A DNA stretch of 64,000 bases from Capra hircus (GCF_001704415.2 NC_030816.1:80788713-80852712); one strand, 5' to 3'. Counted from the first letter of the stretch, positions 1 through 13,440 are shown. The notes: a model not told the origin generated them from the sequence alone. Numbers and translations are program-made.

Positions 1-1597
1 ATGACAAGATGTAAGATTGGCCTTAAATGATTATTAAAAATTAGTTACATGGAAATCCAGAGCAACATATGAATTAAATCAGATGATTTCTTTTCAAGGT
101 AAAGATGAAAGGGATGACTTACCTTGTTTGAAGTTGATTACCTTATCCTTATAATTCTAATATGATAATGGAAGCTTGAAAATCCTAGTGAACCCTAATG
201 GCTCATCTGCCATTTGGAAACCTGACTGTGAACTTAGGTTTTGGCTGCTTTGCCAGATATGCACACTTCAAACACTCCTACAGATAACATATGCTTGTTA
301 TATCTGGCAAATTATTTATAAAGATTATATTAAGAAGGAAATCAGTGTCAGTGTCAGTTTTTGTAAATTTTCCCTTGTTCCCATTGCAGTTTTACTTTAG
401 TTTGGTCTGGTGCATGGACCGTGGGGTCAGTCTGATTGGCTGGGCAATGCAGCTGACCCCAACAATCTCTTCTTAATGGATTATCATATTCATTCTGAAG
501 GATCTTTCTTCTTTGTACTTAAAAAAATGCGGTGTGCTTTAAAAATTAGTCTCACAGATATTTAACATTGGTTGAACATCTGGCTACAAATGAGTATTAA
601 AGCGGGTCTGCAGTGTGCTTCCCCCTCAATATAAGGGACTTGCCATCCAGGGGCTCACAGTCTAGTAGAGGAGACATCTAAACGAAAAGTTGCCTCAATA
701 TGTGGACACAGTTTAAAGAATAGTATTATAAGACTTCTTGAGAAAAATACCAATCTCTCCTTGCCCATGAGTTTCATGACCTGGAGGCATCCATTTTTAA
801 CTCGTAATGATTTATTCTGGTCCTTAAATCCATTTCTAAATGACATGATTATGTTGGTTTGGACTGTATGTATTAATTTTACTATGTAAAAGTTAACTCT
901 TTTACACTGTCTTGCCTTAAAATTCCATTTCTGATACCATTAAGGCTAAATCAGCATTCATTGTTTACATTAGTAAGACTCCATAAAATGATTGTCTTTA
1001 GTTGAGACATGAACCATGAATATAATTCCTTTTTTGTATCCTGGAGTTGATAATTGCCTCACTGTATTTTTTTTGAAAAGTATATTTATGTATATCACCA
1101 AATGATCTTCATCCTCTGATAGAACTGAACAGGTCCTCTCAGTAAGGTGGACGCCATGAATTAATCAACTCTGTTCAATGTTTTTCATGTTCTTGCATGC
1201 CCACCCTCTCTTAAATAGCTATTTTTATATTTGGAGAAATGCCTTACATTGAAAAACTCAGCTTCTGCACTTCAGAACTCAAATTCATAGCCTCCCTTGC
1301 AGCTAGGACGCATTCACATGACTTAAAGTCTTTCAGTTAGACTGACCATGGGAGATTTTGATCTGGAATGAAGCATGTTGCATATTTCCAAATTTCTGTG
1401 GCTTTGGGAAGCAGTGGTTGTGTCCCCCGTCAGAATGGGAATCTATGTGCCTCATTCTTCATTCTGAACTCCAGTACTCTCACATCTTGCTGCATATGTG
1501 TAGTAAAATTACCCTTAACCATCCTTCTTAGAATGACTTTGGCCTGCATCCATGTCTTCGTATATTTCCTCATTTTAGCAACTTATATTCTCCAGTA
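1..1597. other. Intronic sequence, nothing recognised
   Basis: AT-rich, without a convincing ORF, known repeat signature or RNA gene. The short open frames at 176-476 and 655-846 lack homology that I recognise. Confidence 0.5.
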
Positions 1598-1733
1598 CCT
1601 GGAGGAGGGCATGGCAGCCAGTATTCTTGCCTGGAGAATCCCCATGGACTCTTCAGAGGAACTTGGTGTGCTACAGTCCGTGGGGTCACAAAGAGTCAGA
1701 TAGAACTGAGCGACCAAGCGCGAAGCTCAGCAC
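1598..1733 (+). mobile_element. Bov-tA SINE, BovB-derived body only (5'-truncated)
   Basis: This carries the typical SINE body (GGCATGGCAGCCAGTATTCT, CTTGCCTGGAGAATC, then CACAAAGAGTCAGA and AACTGAGCGAC). It is flanked by a perfect 11-bp target-site duplication, ATTCTCCAGTA, at 1587-1597 and 1734-1744. The tRNA-Glu-like head is missing, so this is a 5'-truncated copy. The overlapping open frames at 1368-1703 and 1627-1860 owe their ends to it and are not genes. Confidence 0.9.
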
Positions 1734-1789
1734 ATTCTCCAGTAGCTCCGTAAGAAGGGTGCAGGAGAGGAAGGTTTCCCTGAGTGTCA

Positions 1790-2540
1790 GAAAGGTGTGT
1801 TTTCTATCACTATGCGTGACTGGTTGTTTGGTTGAGAATAGAACTCTAGGTTGGAAATAATTTTTCTTTGTAAATTATTGTTTGATCTCTAATTTTCTGT
1901 TGAGAAATCTCTGCCTCATCCTTTTTATGTCACCTATTTTTTCCTCTCTGGTGACTTAAAAAGCTTTTTCTGTCTCTGATTCTAAAATCTTGATGAACCC
2001 TGGAGTTGAGATTTTTCTGATCATTTGCTGAACCGATCCAGTGTGAAACTCAATTCTGGGGAGTTTTGGGAGGGAGGGCTGCCATTTCTTTTCCAATTTC
2101 CTCATCTTGATTTTCTCTGCTCTGTCCTGGAACTACTGTTAGTGAATGTTAGAAATCCTGGATTTGTTTGTTTAATTCTTTATGTTTTAAACCTCCCCTT
2201 CTATCCTTTTTCATCTCTTTGTATTTTTTTTGTTGTTGTTGTTGCTCTATTTCCTGGTAGATAGTCTTTGTTTGTTTTCCAGCCTTTCTGGTGTGTGTTT
2301 TTTTATTTCTGTTTTCATAGTTTCACTTTCCACAAACTTATTTTTGTCTTAACTGCTTTTTAAAAAATCCTGTCTTACTCTGTTTTTCCTTGATGCAATA
2401 GTTTATCTCAGTGGAAATCGTTTTAGGATCTTTGTTTCTGAAGATTTGCTCCTAGTGTTCTTTGTCTGTTTCTTTGAGTCCTTATTGTCCTTACACTTTC
2501 CTGTCTTGCCCGTTGGAGGTTTTCTTGAGTCATCTGTTGT
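1790..2540 (-). repeat. Possible old LINE (L1M-type) remnant, antisense
   Basis: The T-rich run with GAGAATAGAACTCTAGGTTG followed by GAGAAATCTCTGCC resembles the antisense of ancient mammalian L1 3' regions. Divergence is high and the family cannot be named by eye. It could also be ordinary T-rich intron. Confidence 0.3.
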
Positions 2541-2724
2541 TAACAGTTTGGTGCCATGGACAGAAAACTGAGAACTGATGGAAAGCTCTGTGCGCTCACA
2601 CAGGCTTGTCCACTGTGAGGCTTTGCAGATGGGGAGGGGATCATCCCCTCAGATGTTGTCGTCTGTGTTCACCCCTCCCTGCAGTAACGCATCCATAGAG
2701 GAAGTCAAGGCATGTGGAGGCTGA

Positions 2725-2725
<1 letters not shown>

Positions 2726-2772
<47 letters not shown>

Positions 2773-2778
2773 GTGTGT
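2726..2778. repeat. (TG)n microsatellite
   Basis: About 26 TG dinucleotides with one CG interruption near 2768. It is the source of the His/Thr-repeat open frame on the minus strand (2641-2934), which is not a gene. Confidence 0.97.
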
Positions 2779-5700
2779 ATGGTGTTTTCCATTTAATCCT
2801 CTCTTCCAGTGACTCCTCTCTACTGCCAACCCCTCCAGATGGTAATCCTCTTGACTTCTGACAGGACTGGGGTGGGGATTAGGAAGAGGGGCCCTGAAGA
2901 CTCCTTGCAGATACTTCACCCAGCCCCCTGCCACCCTCTGATTCTGAGTCTTTGGGGTTCTGAGCTTTAATTAGTTTGCTTCTTATCCTCTCACCTAGAA
3001 CAAATTAAAACTTTAATTATCACTTGTCTGTCTGCTTTACTCCTTTCCAGAAATTTTTTGACCTTTACCTACTATCATCTCATCTTAGGTTTTCTTTGTC
3101 CTTGTGGGTTTATAGTTTAAAACAATTCCTTTACTCTTATTTTAGTGAGGTTCTATGAAGGGAGTACAGATAAGCAAGATTATTTAATCTGATGTGTTTA
3201 CTGCAAATCTCTAGGAAGACATCTTTAATAAAGCAGTTTTCTTTCTTACAATCTGTTGTGAACTTAAGAGGTTTTCACAGTGTGCTGCCTGGTAATACAG
3301 TAGACTTCAGTGGCTCAGGGAGTCTGTAGACTGAAAGTAAACCTGTGAATAAATGACTGGGGTGTCCTCTGGTTGGCATGGCGCCTGGCCTGGGGAGACT
3401 GTGTGAGGTGGGGGTGGCCTTTGTTTAGATGAGCCAGGAAAAGCCTCTTGGAATTCAGGAAGTGCTGCTAGGGGCGGGGGGCGGGAATGATCTCCCCAGC
3501 TGTGTTTAGGATGGAGTGAAGGGGAGGTCGGAAGTAGGAAGGCCAGTAAGGCTCTCCTGCCAGCCAGCATAGTGATCGTGTCCTGTCCGGATACAAGCTC
3601 CCAATGAAGAGGAACCAAGAGGGAGAGTCTTGTTGAGAAAGGTGATACAAAAGGGGGAAATAAAAGTTGGAGATCAATTGCATGTGAGAGCAGACATTTT
3701 AATGACACTTAGGTCAAAGATGATCTTAGTGTTTTCAGTTTTAAGGATATATTGAACGTGGATACATTCGGTAATAAAGTTATTAATGCCAATCTACAGG
3801 TAGGTAACATTCTTCTGGTTGCCCTGTGCTTTTAAGACAGGGGAAAAAAGGGCAACTTAAGGATAATTGTGTAAAGCTTGTATTTAGAAATAAATTCTTG
3901 ACTGCAGTTCTGGGCCCATGCACATTCTGGTGCTGTGAGCGCACCCCCATCCCCACGCGCACCCTGGGAGCCTCTAGAGAAGCCCACCAGAGCAGCAGTT
4001 AAGAAGTGGCGGCGCTTTCGGCCCCATCACTGCACAACTCTGTTTTCAAAACGGAGAGTAAGAATCGTGACCAAGACTTCTGACAGCCTTCAGTTCTCAA
4101 ACATGAGACGATTGAAAATCTTACTATTGCCGATGTTTCACATGTAATTGTTAACAATAAAGGATGAAGCTAAGAGAACTTTCTGATTAATACTTACTTA
4201 TTCAGAAAGTGACATTGATCGTAGTGGCGTGATCCCTGAGCCCTTGGGCATTCTGCTGTGATCTCACTGGCCTGAAGTTCCGTCTGAGGGAACAGCTTCA
4301 TGGTGTCTGTATGTGTGGCCCAGTGCCAAGACCAGTGTGAAGCTGAGAGCAACAGCAGCAGACTGTTAGGGTAATTATAACAAAAGTCAAGTTGGTGGCC
4401 TTACGTGTCAGGAATAAAAAATAAAGAGAGTTCCGTTTATTTGGCCAGTGCCTGATGTTCACACTGCCATTTATTTAACTGTACATACAGTCTTTCAAAG
4501 TGATTGTGCTTTTTCACAATGAAGTCTCTGCCCACTTTTATCAGCTTTCACAAATGTAACCTTTTTATGTCTCCATCACTATTAAAACACTGATTGGTAA
4601 TAAGGATACTTTCGGGAAAAGTCTTCCATATCGACCACCATCCGGGCTGGAGGTGGTTGTTATTCTTCCCTGAACATTTTGGTGCCCTGGTGTTGGCCTC
4701 ATCCTCAGGCCCCCTTGAGTTAAAAATACCTGGTGTGTGGTCCTGCCAGCTGGCCAGAGGCCAGGCTTTTTATAGCTTCGTCTGGCCTGGGAATGGAGCT
4801 TAGCTCCAAGGGGAGATGTTGGAGTGGCCCTATGGGTAGGGTCTTCTCCAGCTTGTGGGGGGCCCTGCTGCCATCTTGTCTTAGCTTTGTCATCCTAAAT
4901 AAAAAAATACAAGAGTAACCCCTCCCCCATATCTTCTGGTAAGATGTTTGTTAAACTAACCAAGGAGACAACTTGAAGTAAATTTTCCCATTATTTTTCA
5001 AGCCTGTTATACCATCTGCTAGGGAAAAACTTTGCTGCCTAAGTACATATACTTTCACTAATTAATTGAGCACCGGGTTCCTAGTGAAACATGTTTATTA
5101 AATGTCAACAACTTGGGGACATTTAGTCTTCATTTTTGGTCTTCTGTGTCCAGTGGCATTTTTCCTAAATTACGTCCAGAATTTCCTTTCGACTATGCAT
5201 GTTGCTTTTTATTCTGATTTGTTGCTTGGTTTCTTCAGAAGTTTTCATTTGTTTCTGTAATTCTTCCCCTTCCTCCCAGCAATACCTGGAAAGACATTTT
5301 TATCTTCTTTTCTCCCTGCCATCTTTCCTGGGTCTATTTCACACACCGAAACCATAGAATTAAAATTAAAAAATGCCAGTCACGCTTTATTTAGTTTTGT
5401 TATTAAATTTGGTGGAGTGAGGTCTGATGATACAGAATTTTCATTAGAGATAATTTTCAAGCCATATACTCCAGTTAGTCATGACCTGTGACCCAGTGCT
5501 AAGATTTAAGTAACATTCTGCTATTTAATATTTTTAGTTCATAGAAGCTTCTGCATTTATATAGTTTAGAAGAGCCAAATTTAAATACCTCTTTGTGTAA
5601 ACTCTTTGGGTCTTTGTATGTTCTTCTGTCCTGAAGAGCAGACAATCCATTAATTTTCTCCCTCCTCTCTTACCACTTGATGGAAAGGGAAAAAGAAGAA

Positions 5701-7417
5701 AGACCAATATTTGTCTGGATTTTAGGGAAGGGAGAAGTTTTTTGTCTTGTTTTGTCTTTTTAAAGCTCTTAAGGAGCGTGATTGGTAAGCTGATTGTAAG
5801 TTTGTGTGGACCCGGAGGAAGGGGTACCGCATCATTGGCCCTGACACTGATGATTGAAGGACGATTGTTCACTTTCTCCTGCAGATTAAAAATGCATGAG
5901 AAGACCTTTGTGACACTGAGTTTGCTGAAACATCACTGCTGTCCTTTTTTGTAATTCTCCTGTGGATGTTTTTGCATGAAGTGATGTCTGTCAGAGCTTG
6001 CAGTACCCTTGCAGAGCTGTCTTTGAACAGGTAGCTCTGGACAGGTTTTAGCACCTACACAGTTACTCGACACAGGGCTGCCTGTCACTGGGAGACAGTG
6101 TCTTGCTTATATGTCTCTGAGTTGACGGGCAAAGAACTGTGCCAGTTTACATACTACACTGTATATAATTGCCACCTTCTCATTTTGAACCGTCACTTCT
6201 TTTTCTGAAAACAGAAAAGATGGGACACTCTGGTGGAAAATCTTCAGAGTGTAGGAGTGATTATGATTAGATTGGAGAGCCCCCCCCCTTTTTTTTTTCT
6301 TTTCTGGTCAATATGAATTTAGGTGTTTTGATTATGACAGTTCTGGTGATTTTGAACTCCAGTGTTCTCATTCAGGACTGATTCTTCACAAGAAGCTGAA
6401 TACATATTTTTCTTTCGGAAGAATTGTTTCTAATGTACAGTGGCTTTTGTAAATTATTATTTTGAATTCTTAATTTTGTAGGATGGGAAATCCGTAAAAG
6501 CAATCCTATTTTTCATGTCCTTTATATCCATAATTTCAGGAGGGTTAGTAGGCTTAATGAATTAAGACCATTTCCAAGTCTTGTTGCTGCACATGGTATT
6601 AGTTTCCAGTAAACGAGGTACATATAACTCCAGGTGGATATGCTTTATTTCCAGGGAAATGACGAAGTTCAAGTTTCGGGTGAATGGGACACTAGTCCTA
6701 TTTTCCTTTAATTTCCCTGATTATAAAGTACTACTTTTGTAAAATATTAAAACATTTTTTGAAATGGCTACTGCAGAAAATAAAAGACTAAAAATCCTCT
6801 GAAATGTCACTTTTTGGAGATAAGTTTGATATATGTAAAAGTTTTTAAATGGTAGAATATACATATTCTTCTACACCACTTGTTTGCCTTGCTTAATAGA
6901 TCTTCTACATTTTCTACCTGTTTCCATTATCCATATGTAGCTAATGTGCACAGTATTCCTTAGAATAGGTATATGTTCATGTATTTAACCAAATTTATGA
7001 ATGAGGAATTTGAGTTGATTTCAGTATTCAACTATGATGAATGATTTTGTAAAGAATGCTCTTACAGTTGTGTCCTTATGAGATTACTTTTTAAAGATAA
7101 ATTCCTAGACAGTAAAATTGGAGGGTCAGAGAATTGAGGCTACTTTTCCTGTAATCGGAGGAAAACTATCAAAACCCACGAATTCAACTTTGGCCTGTCA
7201 TCTGCTTTTTAAAGAAGTATTCTTTGACTATATCATCAAGATTATAGGACCCTAGGTAAACTGCATTTTGAAGGGGGAAATCTCCCAGGATTAAGTTCTG
7301 TTTGGAAATGGGAATTTTTGTCACTTAAGTTTCTCAGATTGTCTTTGATCTGCAATTGAACAGCCTTTCTTAACAGGAAGTGAGTTCTAGAATATTTAAA
7401 TTTTATAATAGATGATT
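2779..7417. other. Intronic sequence, no recognised element
   Basis: I saw no clear repeat family, RNA gene or conserved coding segment. Short C9/T10 homopolymers lie near 6284-6300. The open frames at 3307-3708 and 5534-5872 are uninterrupted by chance and show no domain. Confidence 0.45.
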
Positions 7418-7428
7418 AGTAAAATGAT

Positions 7429-7507
7429 GGGCTTTCCTGATAGCTCAGTTAGTGAAGAATCTGCCTGCAGTGTAGCAGACCCTGGATCAATTCCTGGGTT
7501 GGGAAGA
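7429..7507 (+). mobile_element. Head-only tRNA-Glu-derived SINE with perfect TSD
   Basis: The sequence GGGCTTTCCTGATAGCTCAG through GGATCAATTCCTGGGTTGGG is the tRNA-like head of Bov-tA, with a Pol III A-box region (TAGCTCAGTTAGTG) and a degraded B box (GGATCAATTCC). The BovB-derived body is absent. A perfect 11-bp duplication, AGTAAAATGAT, flanks it at 7418-7428 and 7508-7518, so the insertion ends exactly where the head ends. That suggests retroposition of a 3'-truncated RNA rather than later deletion. Confidence 0.88.
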
Positions 7508-7671
7508 AGTAAAATGATAAGTACCGTCTATTTGGTGTGAGCATTATTTCTTCCTGTTTTATGATCCACTCCAAATTCTGTAATACTAGGAAAATTGTTT
7601 TGAACTTATTCACTGCCTTTGAGTTCTTTTTGATTTTGTAGCCAAGTGATAGTGGAAATCTGGAAAGTGGA

Positions 7672-7800
7672 TAGTGTTTATTGGTCAGAAATTTATTGAG
7701 CACTCTTCTCTGCGCAGTGCTCAGCAAAGTGGGAGAAAGTTTCTGTCCTCATCCAGCTGGGATTTGATTGGAGTTGCAAGACATAAATGCCTTCAAGGAT
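7672..7800 (-). repeat. L2/MIR 3' remnant, antisense
   Basis: AATTTATTGAGCACTC followed by GTGCTCAGCAAAGTGGGAG and a CTGTCCTCATCCAGCTGGG-like run matches the antisense order of the L2 3' end (TTTATTGAGC, tandem CAG, CCTCATGGAGCT). Confidence 0.6.
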
Positions 7801-10584
7801 GAAAAATAACGTGAGGTAGAATGGGATAGATGGAAACACTATAATATGCCCTTAGACTAAACGTATAGTCATTTTTAGTAATCACCACGTGGCTCCTCAT
7901 TGTAATTATCAGAATTTCAGAGATAAATATTTAATGTACTAGAAGTTTAAGTGATTTTTTTTTCCTCTCTGAAAATTGAAGTTAGACCTAGTGTTTCAGA
8001 ATTCGTTCTGTGTGCAAAGAATTGTGTAAGTTATCCCTTTAGGCACGTGACAGATAAGTAGTTTTGCTTCAGTCGTTGCAACTGTTCTTTTTTTTTTTGG
8101 CCCAAATGATGTGGGACTCAATAGACATGTTTGAAAGGTACTGACTGACTGGGTTGAAGATGTTAAATTTGCTTATCATCCTTTCTTTGAAGCCATATTG
8201 AATTAAAAATCAAAAAGGACAATGGCTTTTTTTTTATCTGACTAGAGAGATATTAGGTGTTTTCTGTAAAATGTCCAGATAATGTAAAAAGTATAAAGAT
8301 GTAAAAATGCCACTGTAGTCCTTCCACTCAGAGATTCCTAACAAGGTGCTGTATGAATCTCTAGAACCTTGCGTATATAATAAATATTTATTAACAGTAT
8401 TGAGCACTGTTTTATACACATTCTGTACGGTCATATTACTGTGTTAGAATGGACAGGTTCTGGTATTTGAATTTTCCTATTACACATGGAAAGAATTGGT
8501 TACCTTGGGCTCTCTGTGTTTGCCAGAGTCCCGCCCCCAGTAGTAGGGACAGTTCCCAAGTCTTTAGACCCCGGAAAGGGGGCACAGAACTTTTGAGTCT
8601 GAGGAGGAAACATTCCATACACCATATAATTATTAAGGGTTCAGCTTATTGCATCTTATTTTGCAGCTTCTGTTTTCTGATTTGCTTTTAGTGCTCCCAC
8701 ATTTTAATATTATATGTAAGAAATAACAGTAAAGAGTCTATTTAAGGAGGAATATATTTTGGAAGGGATTTTTCTTCCAACAGTAAATTAGACTCCTTCT
8801 GAGGCTCTGGATCTAGGTTATTGCAGGGTTTGCCTTCTCTAAGCTGGAACTGTCCAACTGTTAAGCTATTTCAGACCTGGCCTATCTTTCACTTTCAAGC
8901 TCCAGAGATAATTTATAGCTGCAGGGTGTCAGGAGTGGGTTTGAATTGGGCCTGCACAATGTAACATGGAATTTTGCAAAGATTGCTAAAATTACTACTT
9001 CAGCACTCAGATGACTAAGTACAGTAAACTTCTTACACAGTTAATTTATTTGAATATTTACTGATGGAGTGCTTCATATAGAATACTAAAATAATGCACA
9101 CATTCAGAGCTGATTTGGCTTAAAAAAAAAAGTCTGGTTTGGAATATAGCTATTTAAATGCTCTTTAGCAAAATAGACAGTAAAGGGATTCCTCTGGTCT
9201 GGGATTAGCCTCTTATTGTTTAAGGGTATTATAGATATATTGTTATCTCTTAGTGTTAAGTTGGTCTAGAAAAGGGACATTTTCAGTTGAACATGTTATT
9301 TATTTATGTTTTGTTATTTATGTATTTCCTTTCTAATTGGAGAAAGTTATATTTCTGTTCTTTATCTCTGCAATAAGCATATAGCGTCTTTGAATCAGAA
9401 TATTTTGTTTGTTCAATTTGTAGTAGCTTTCATAAATTTCTGTCTGTTTAACACCTCTTTTAACTTTAAAAAATTGAGAGTGAGTTATTGGACTTCATTA
9501 ATATAATGTTTTCATAAGAATTAGTCTCCTTAGACTATGACTGTTTTCCAGCCAGAAGGATGTAATTTTTCCCTCTCAGAACCAAAAATTTTACCATTAG
9601 CAGATGTTTTTCCAAAACTGACCACAAGGAAACTTGTCAAGACTAACTCAGAGGATTATACAGAAGATTAAACTATGATTTAATTACAACAATTGACTCT
9701 CTGGCTCTATTAATAGCTAATGACTTACATTTTCCTGTGCCTGTGAGCTATGCTTTATTGTGTTATAGAGCTTTCAGATATAGTCATTAGAGTTCCCAGA
9801 GACAAGATTCTCTTTTCACTTATGGTTTAGTTTTATACTTAATGTCTTTCCTTCCCATTTAATTGGGGGAGCAGAGGAAGTTTACCAAACAAATTTAGGT
9901 TTGAAAACCCAAACCTGCCTGCTTACAATGCTGATAGGAGGGAGAGTGCCCAGAAAGTTTTAGCGTTACCTTGAGGAATGTACCATACACATCATTTGCA
10001 CAGTAGGTAATCTATTTGACGGGTGGAATTACCAGGACCATGGTATAGAGTGGTAGTTTATAATCTTATAGAGTTAAGGACTGGATTAAGAATTAGAACT
10101 TCAGGATTCCAGGCTTAGCTTTGTGCGTTAAGTCCTAATTAGCCCACTGGAATTATAGTCCTTAAATCAGGCTGTATTGTACCGTGTTGTGAGACTATAG
10201 ATAACAGTCTGTGTGAAAGTGACTTGAAATACTTAGATACAGTCTCTGAGACAGTTTTGTCATTTTAAAATTCAGAGTGTCTGAGAATGAGCCTTATTTC
10301 TGCCCTGGGCATGATAATGGACCCTAATGGTAGATCCTTAAGATGGTCAGTTTGGGGCCCAAGCTTCCTTTCCAGGGAGGCTTTGCCTCCAGATCATCCT
10401 GTGGGTTGAGGCTGAGGTAGGGTATGGCTGGAGCCTGTTAGAAGTCTGCTTCTTTCTCCGTCCGTTTGGGCATTCTGTGGTGGAAAGTGCCCAAGTTTCT
10501 TGACTCTTGTATATCATGTCACTTTTGTGACACACATACTCTCTGCTGTTTGCTTTTGAGCTCTCAAGCTCACCCTTAACTTCT
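7801..10584. other. Intronic sequence, no recognised element
   Basis: AT-rich. No repeat consensus, RNA gene or coding exon could be recognised. Confidence 0.45.
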
Positions 10585-10710
10585 GGGAGATGTTTTCTTT
10601 ATCTGTTAGTTAGGTGTGATAGTATTAATCTGCCTCCATAGTTTGATTTTTATTAGGGTTAAATGGGATGATACTTGTAAAGAATTTACTGGTAGAACTC
10701 ACTGGAAAAC
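10585..10710 (+). repeat. MIR SINE remnant
   Basis: The order TTTTCTTTATCTGTTAG, GATAGTATTAATCTGCC, then GGGTTAAATGGGATGATAC follows the MIR core and 3' part (CTCATCTGTAAAATG, AATAGTACCT, GTGAGGATTAAATGAG). Confidence 0.6.
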
Positions 10711-10715
10711 ATGTT

Positions 10716-10733
10716 TGTGTGTGTGTGTGTGTG
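10716..10733. repeat. Short (TG)n run
   Basis: Nine TG units, uninterrupted. Confidence 0.9.
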
Positions 10734-12689
10734 AAAAATGTTATGTTTTCAAAATCATGGCTCTTGAGTGACCTTTGAATTGTGACATTAACAAGTTTCT
10801 TTTATGAACCAAAGCTACCTTGTGAGTAGTACCCTATCATCCCTGTTTTCTTTCTTTTCCTTTTCTATTTATTTAGCTAAGGATCAAACATAGTTGCCAA
10901 AGGGAGCTAAAATGAACTTGAAACAGCTGTTTTCTTTGGGTTTGAGTGATTACTGATTTTTATTTGGAGATTTTTCCATGGAATTCAGAAAATTAAGGAT
11001 CCTCCCACCCATACCCAAGGCAGTTTAAAGACCTTTGAGTGGATGGAAGGCTGGGGTTAGGTGATGATGGAGTATCAGAGTGTGTTGAAAATTTGAGTGT
11101 CTGGTTCATTTGTCCAGGCTTATTAAATAGCCTCTTCAGACCCAATGCAGATGTTGAGAGAGATCTCAAAAGTGATCAAACTGTCTCAGGATTGGGAGCA
11201 TGTGGACCATTCTATTCCCTATACTGCTTTAGATCTTGCTGATCAAATGATTAAGGACGCACGCCCCCTCCTCCCCTGAATCTGGTAAATGGCTAATAGT
11301 TTCAGACTCTGGAAATGAGCTAATGCATTGCAGTCTGGTTATTGTGTTTGAGTGTGTTGGGTGTGGATGAAATATTGAAAGATTTGGGAAGGTTTTATTA
11401 TATTGAGTTCATTTCTTTTGTGAAAATGTTATAGCACATTAACTGCTATAATTACCATAAATAATTAAAGCAAAAACATGAGCATCAGACTAAATGAACA
11501 AAATGTGTTAGCTGGTAACATGGGCTTCTGTTTGTTTCATTGCTTTGTCTTGTTAACTTCCAGTTAACTGCTAGGCAGTTTTTGTCCGCTTGGGCCACTT
11601 TGATAAGGCTTTAGTGATAAACTGCTAGCTCAGGGCAGGAGTAAGTGGGGTGGATGCTTCTCATATGGGGTGGAAGTGTGTGTTAAAGTTAAAATCCACT
11701 CTGTAATAACACTACTGGTGTCAATTTAACACTAAGGGATGGCTGAATGTAGGTCAAAAAGAGTTGGAATACTGTCCAGTTTTGGAATAACAAGTTTTAA
11801 CAGTATCTAAGTTATTATTAAGAATTAGCAATGATTTTCAAAGGGTATGCATGATACTTTAAAAGCAAGTTAGTGAGCAAATTGCTCTTTGATTTTCCAA
11901 AGCTGGGGATTTAACCAGAATTGACGCTGAGAGTGAACTTTAGCTATAAAAGCATTACTGTATACAAGTGGGTACAAGTTTACATTCTGTAAAATATGGA
12001 GTATTTCTTTTGTGGAAGGTGTATGTTAAACTAGAGCATTTTGATTGCAACACACGAAGGATAGCAGACCTGTATCTTCACTTCTGTGTGTTTCATACAC
12101 CCTGGTTTAACTAGTGTTTATTTCAGAAATGAAACCATTTGATCAAACTACAAGTTTACTTTTATGTTTAGCTTCTCTGTTTTGACAGAATATCACATAT
12201 TTTTAAGCAGTATTTCTGATAAAAGTTGTAAAATAATCTTTTATAATTATATTAAGATGAAATATTAATAATCAAGCCAAACAGTAAGTTAGCTGTATGA
12301 AAACTGATTAAAGCAATGAAGCTTTAAGTTTACCAAAACAGTTCATTATTTTGAATGGAGTCCTAAATCTGAGGTGTGTGTATATTTATTGTTTAAAGTA
12401 CCACAATTAGAGATGGGAATTTAGAATCCTCTGATTTATATTAAAGAAATTGAAATTAGCTCTGGAATACAGGAACTAGCTGATTGCTGTCTTGTTCTTG
12501 GGGTCTTTAGAGATGCTGTAGTACTCTTGTGAAAAAGAGTTGCTGAAAATACCACTGTGACAGTATAGGCTATAGTGATTTTTCTGTTATCAAATTCATA
12601 AGGAAAATTTTTGATTATATAATCTACTGTTTTCATATACTGAAATTATAACTGTGTTCATGTAAACTGGAGGCCAATAGATTGACAGT
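10734..12689. other. Intronic sequence, no recognised element
   Basis: AT-rich. The 67-codon frame at 11039-11242 has no recognisable domain and no splice signals that would make it an exon. Confidence 0.45.
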
Positions 12690-12800
12690 AGGTTGTGGAG
12701 TCATTCTGCGCCTCAGTTTCTTTGTAGGGCTGTTCGAGTTTAAACATACTGAGTTTTTAGAACAGTGTTCAGCATAGGATAAACATTCAGTATGCATTAA
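12690..12800 (+). repeat. MIR SINE remnant
   Basis: GCGCCTCAGTTTCTTTGTAG, TAGGGCTGTT, AGAACAGTGTTCAGCATAGG and ACATTCAGTATG follow the MIR order from core to 3' end. Confidence 0.75.
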
Positions 12801-12880
12801 TCTAATGTTAATTGAAATGAACTTATTGCAGATACCATATGGAAAGATGTGTGTATGCTTAAACAAATACATTCAATATA

Positions 12881-13086
12881 GCTGACCCTTGAACAGCACA
12901 GATATGAAATCCCAGGTCCATTTATATGCAGATTTTTTTTTTTTTTTTTACTAAATATGCATTAGAGTGCTACATGCTTCATAGTTGCTTGCATCCTTGG
13001 ATGCAGAACTGCAGGGTCAGAGGCTGACTGTAAAATTATACATGGATTTTTAGTGCCCCAACCTCGTGTTGTTTAAAGGTCACCTG
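12881..13086. mobile_element. Tigger-like (TcMar) DNA transposon remnant
   Basis: The left end GCTGACCCTTGAACAGCACA and the right end CGTGTTGTTTAAAGGTCACC are near-inverted copies of a Tigger-type terminal repeat. Between them are the GGTCCATTTATATGCAGATT segment, a T-rich run and ATACATGGATTTT, as in internally deleted non-autonomous Tigger copies. No transposase frame remains. Confidence 0.75.
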
Positions 13087-13189
13087 AATGCATAGAACCA
13101 TATGTACATGTGTATATGATGATCATGTAACTACACTTTTTAGGACACATTGCGTAATGTTAATATAAACACTTAAAAATCCCCCAATG

Positions 13190-13388
13190 TGTGCCATATG
13201 CTGCATTTAGCATTTAACATAACTCATTCAACTTCATAGCAATTCTGTGAGATATATACTGTCTTGTTTTATAGATGATGAAACTGAGACCTGGAGAGAT
13301 AAATAAGTAACTTTTCCCAGTACCTATAGGGAAGAAGCTGGAATTCATTCCAGTCAGTGCTGCTCTAGACTCTTGACCACTAAGCCAT
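13190..13388 (-). repeat. MIR SINE, antisense
   Basis: The sequence GATGATGAAACTGAGACCTG, then GAGATAAATAAGTAAC, CTGGAATTCATTCCAG and GACCACTAAGCCATGC is the MIR core and head in reverse. It nearly spans the full element. Confidence 0.85.
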
Positions 13389-13440
13389 GCAGCTTTCTCA
13401 GCATCACACATTGGCTTTTGTTTGTAGACTAGATAATCAT

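Noticed and set aside
2641..2934. His/Thr-repeat protein on the minus strand
   Set aside because: The repeat comes from the (TG)n microsatellite; no gene context.
3307..3708. 133-codon frame on the minus strand
   Set aside because: No homology, no promoter or splice context; consistent with chance in moderately GC-rich intron.
7429..7507. A real tRNA-Glu gene
   Set aside because: It has a degraded B box, no acceptor-stem pairing that I could see, and TSD flanks; it is a SINE head.
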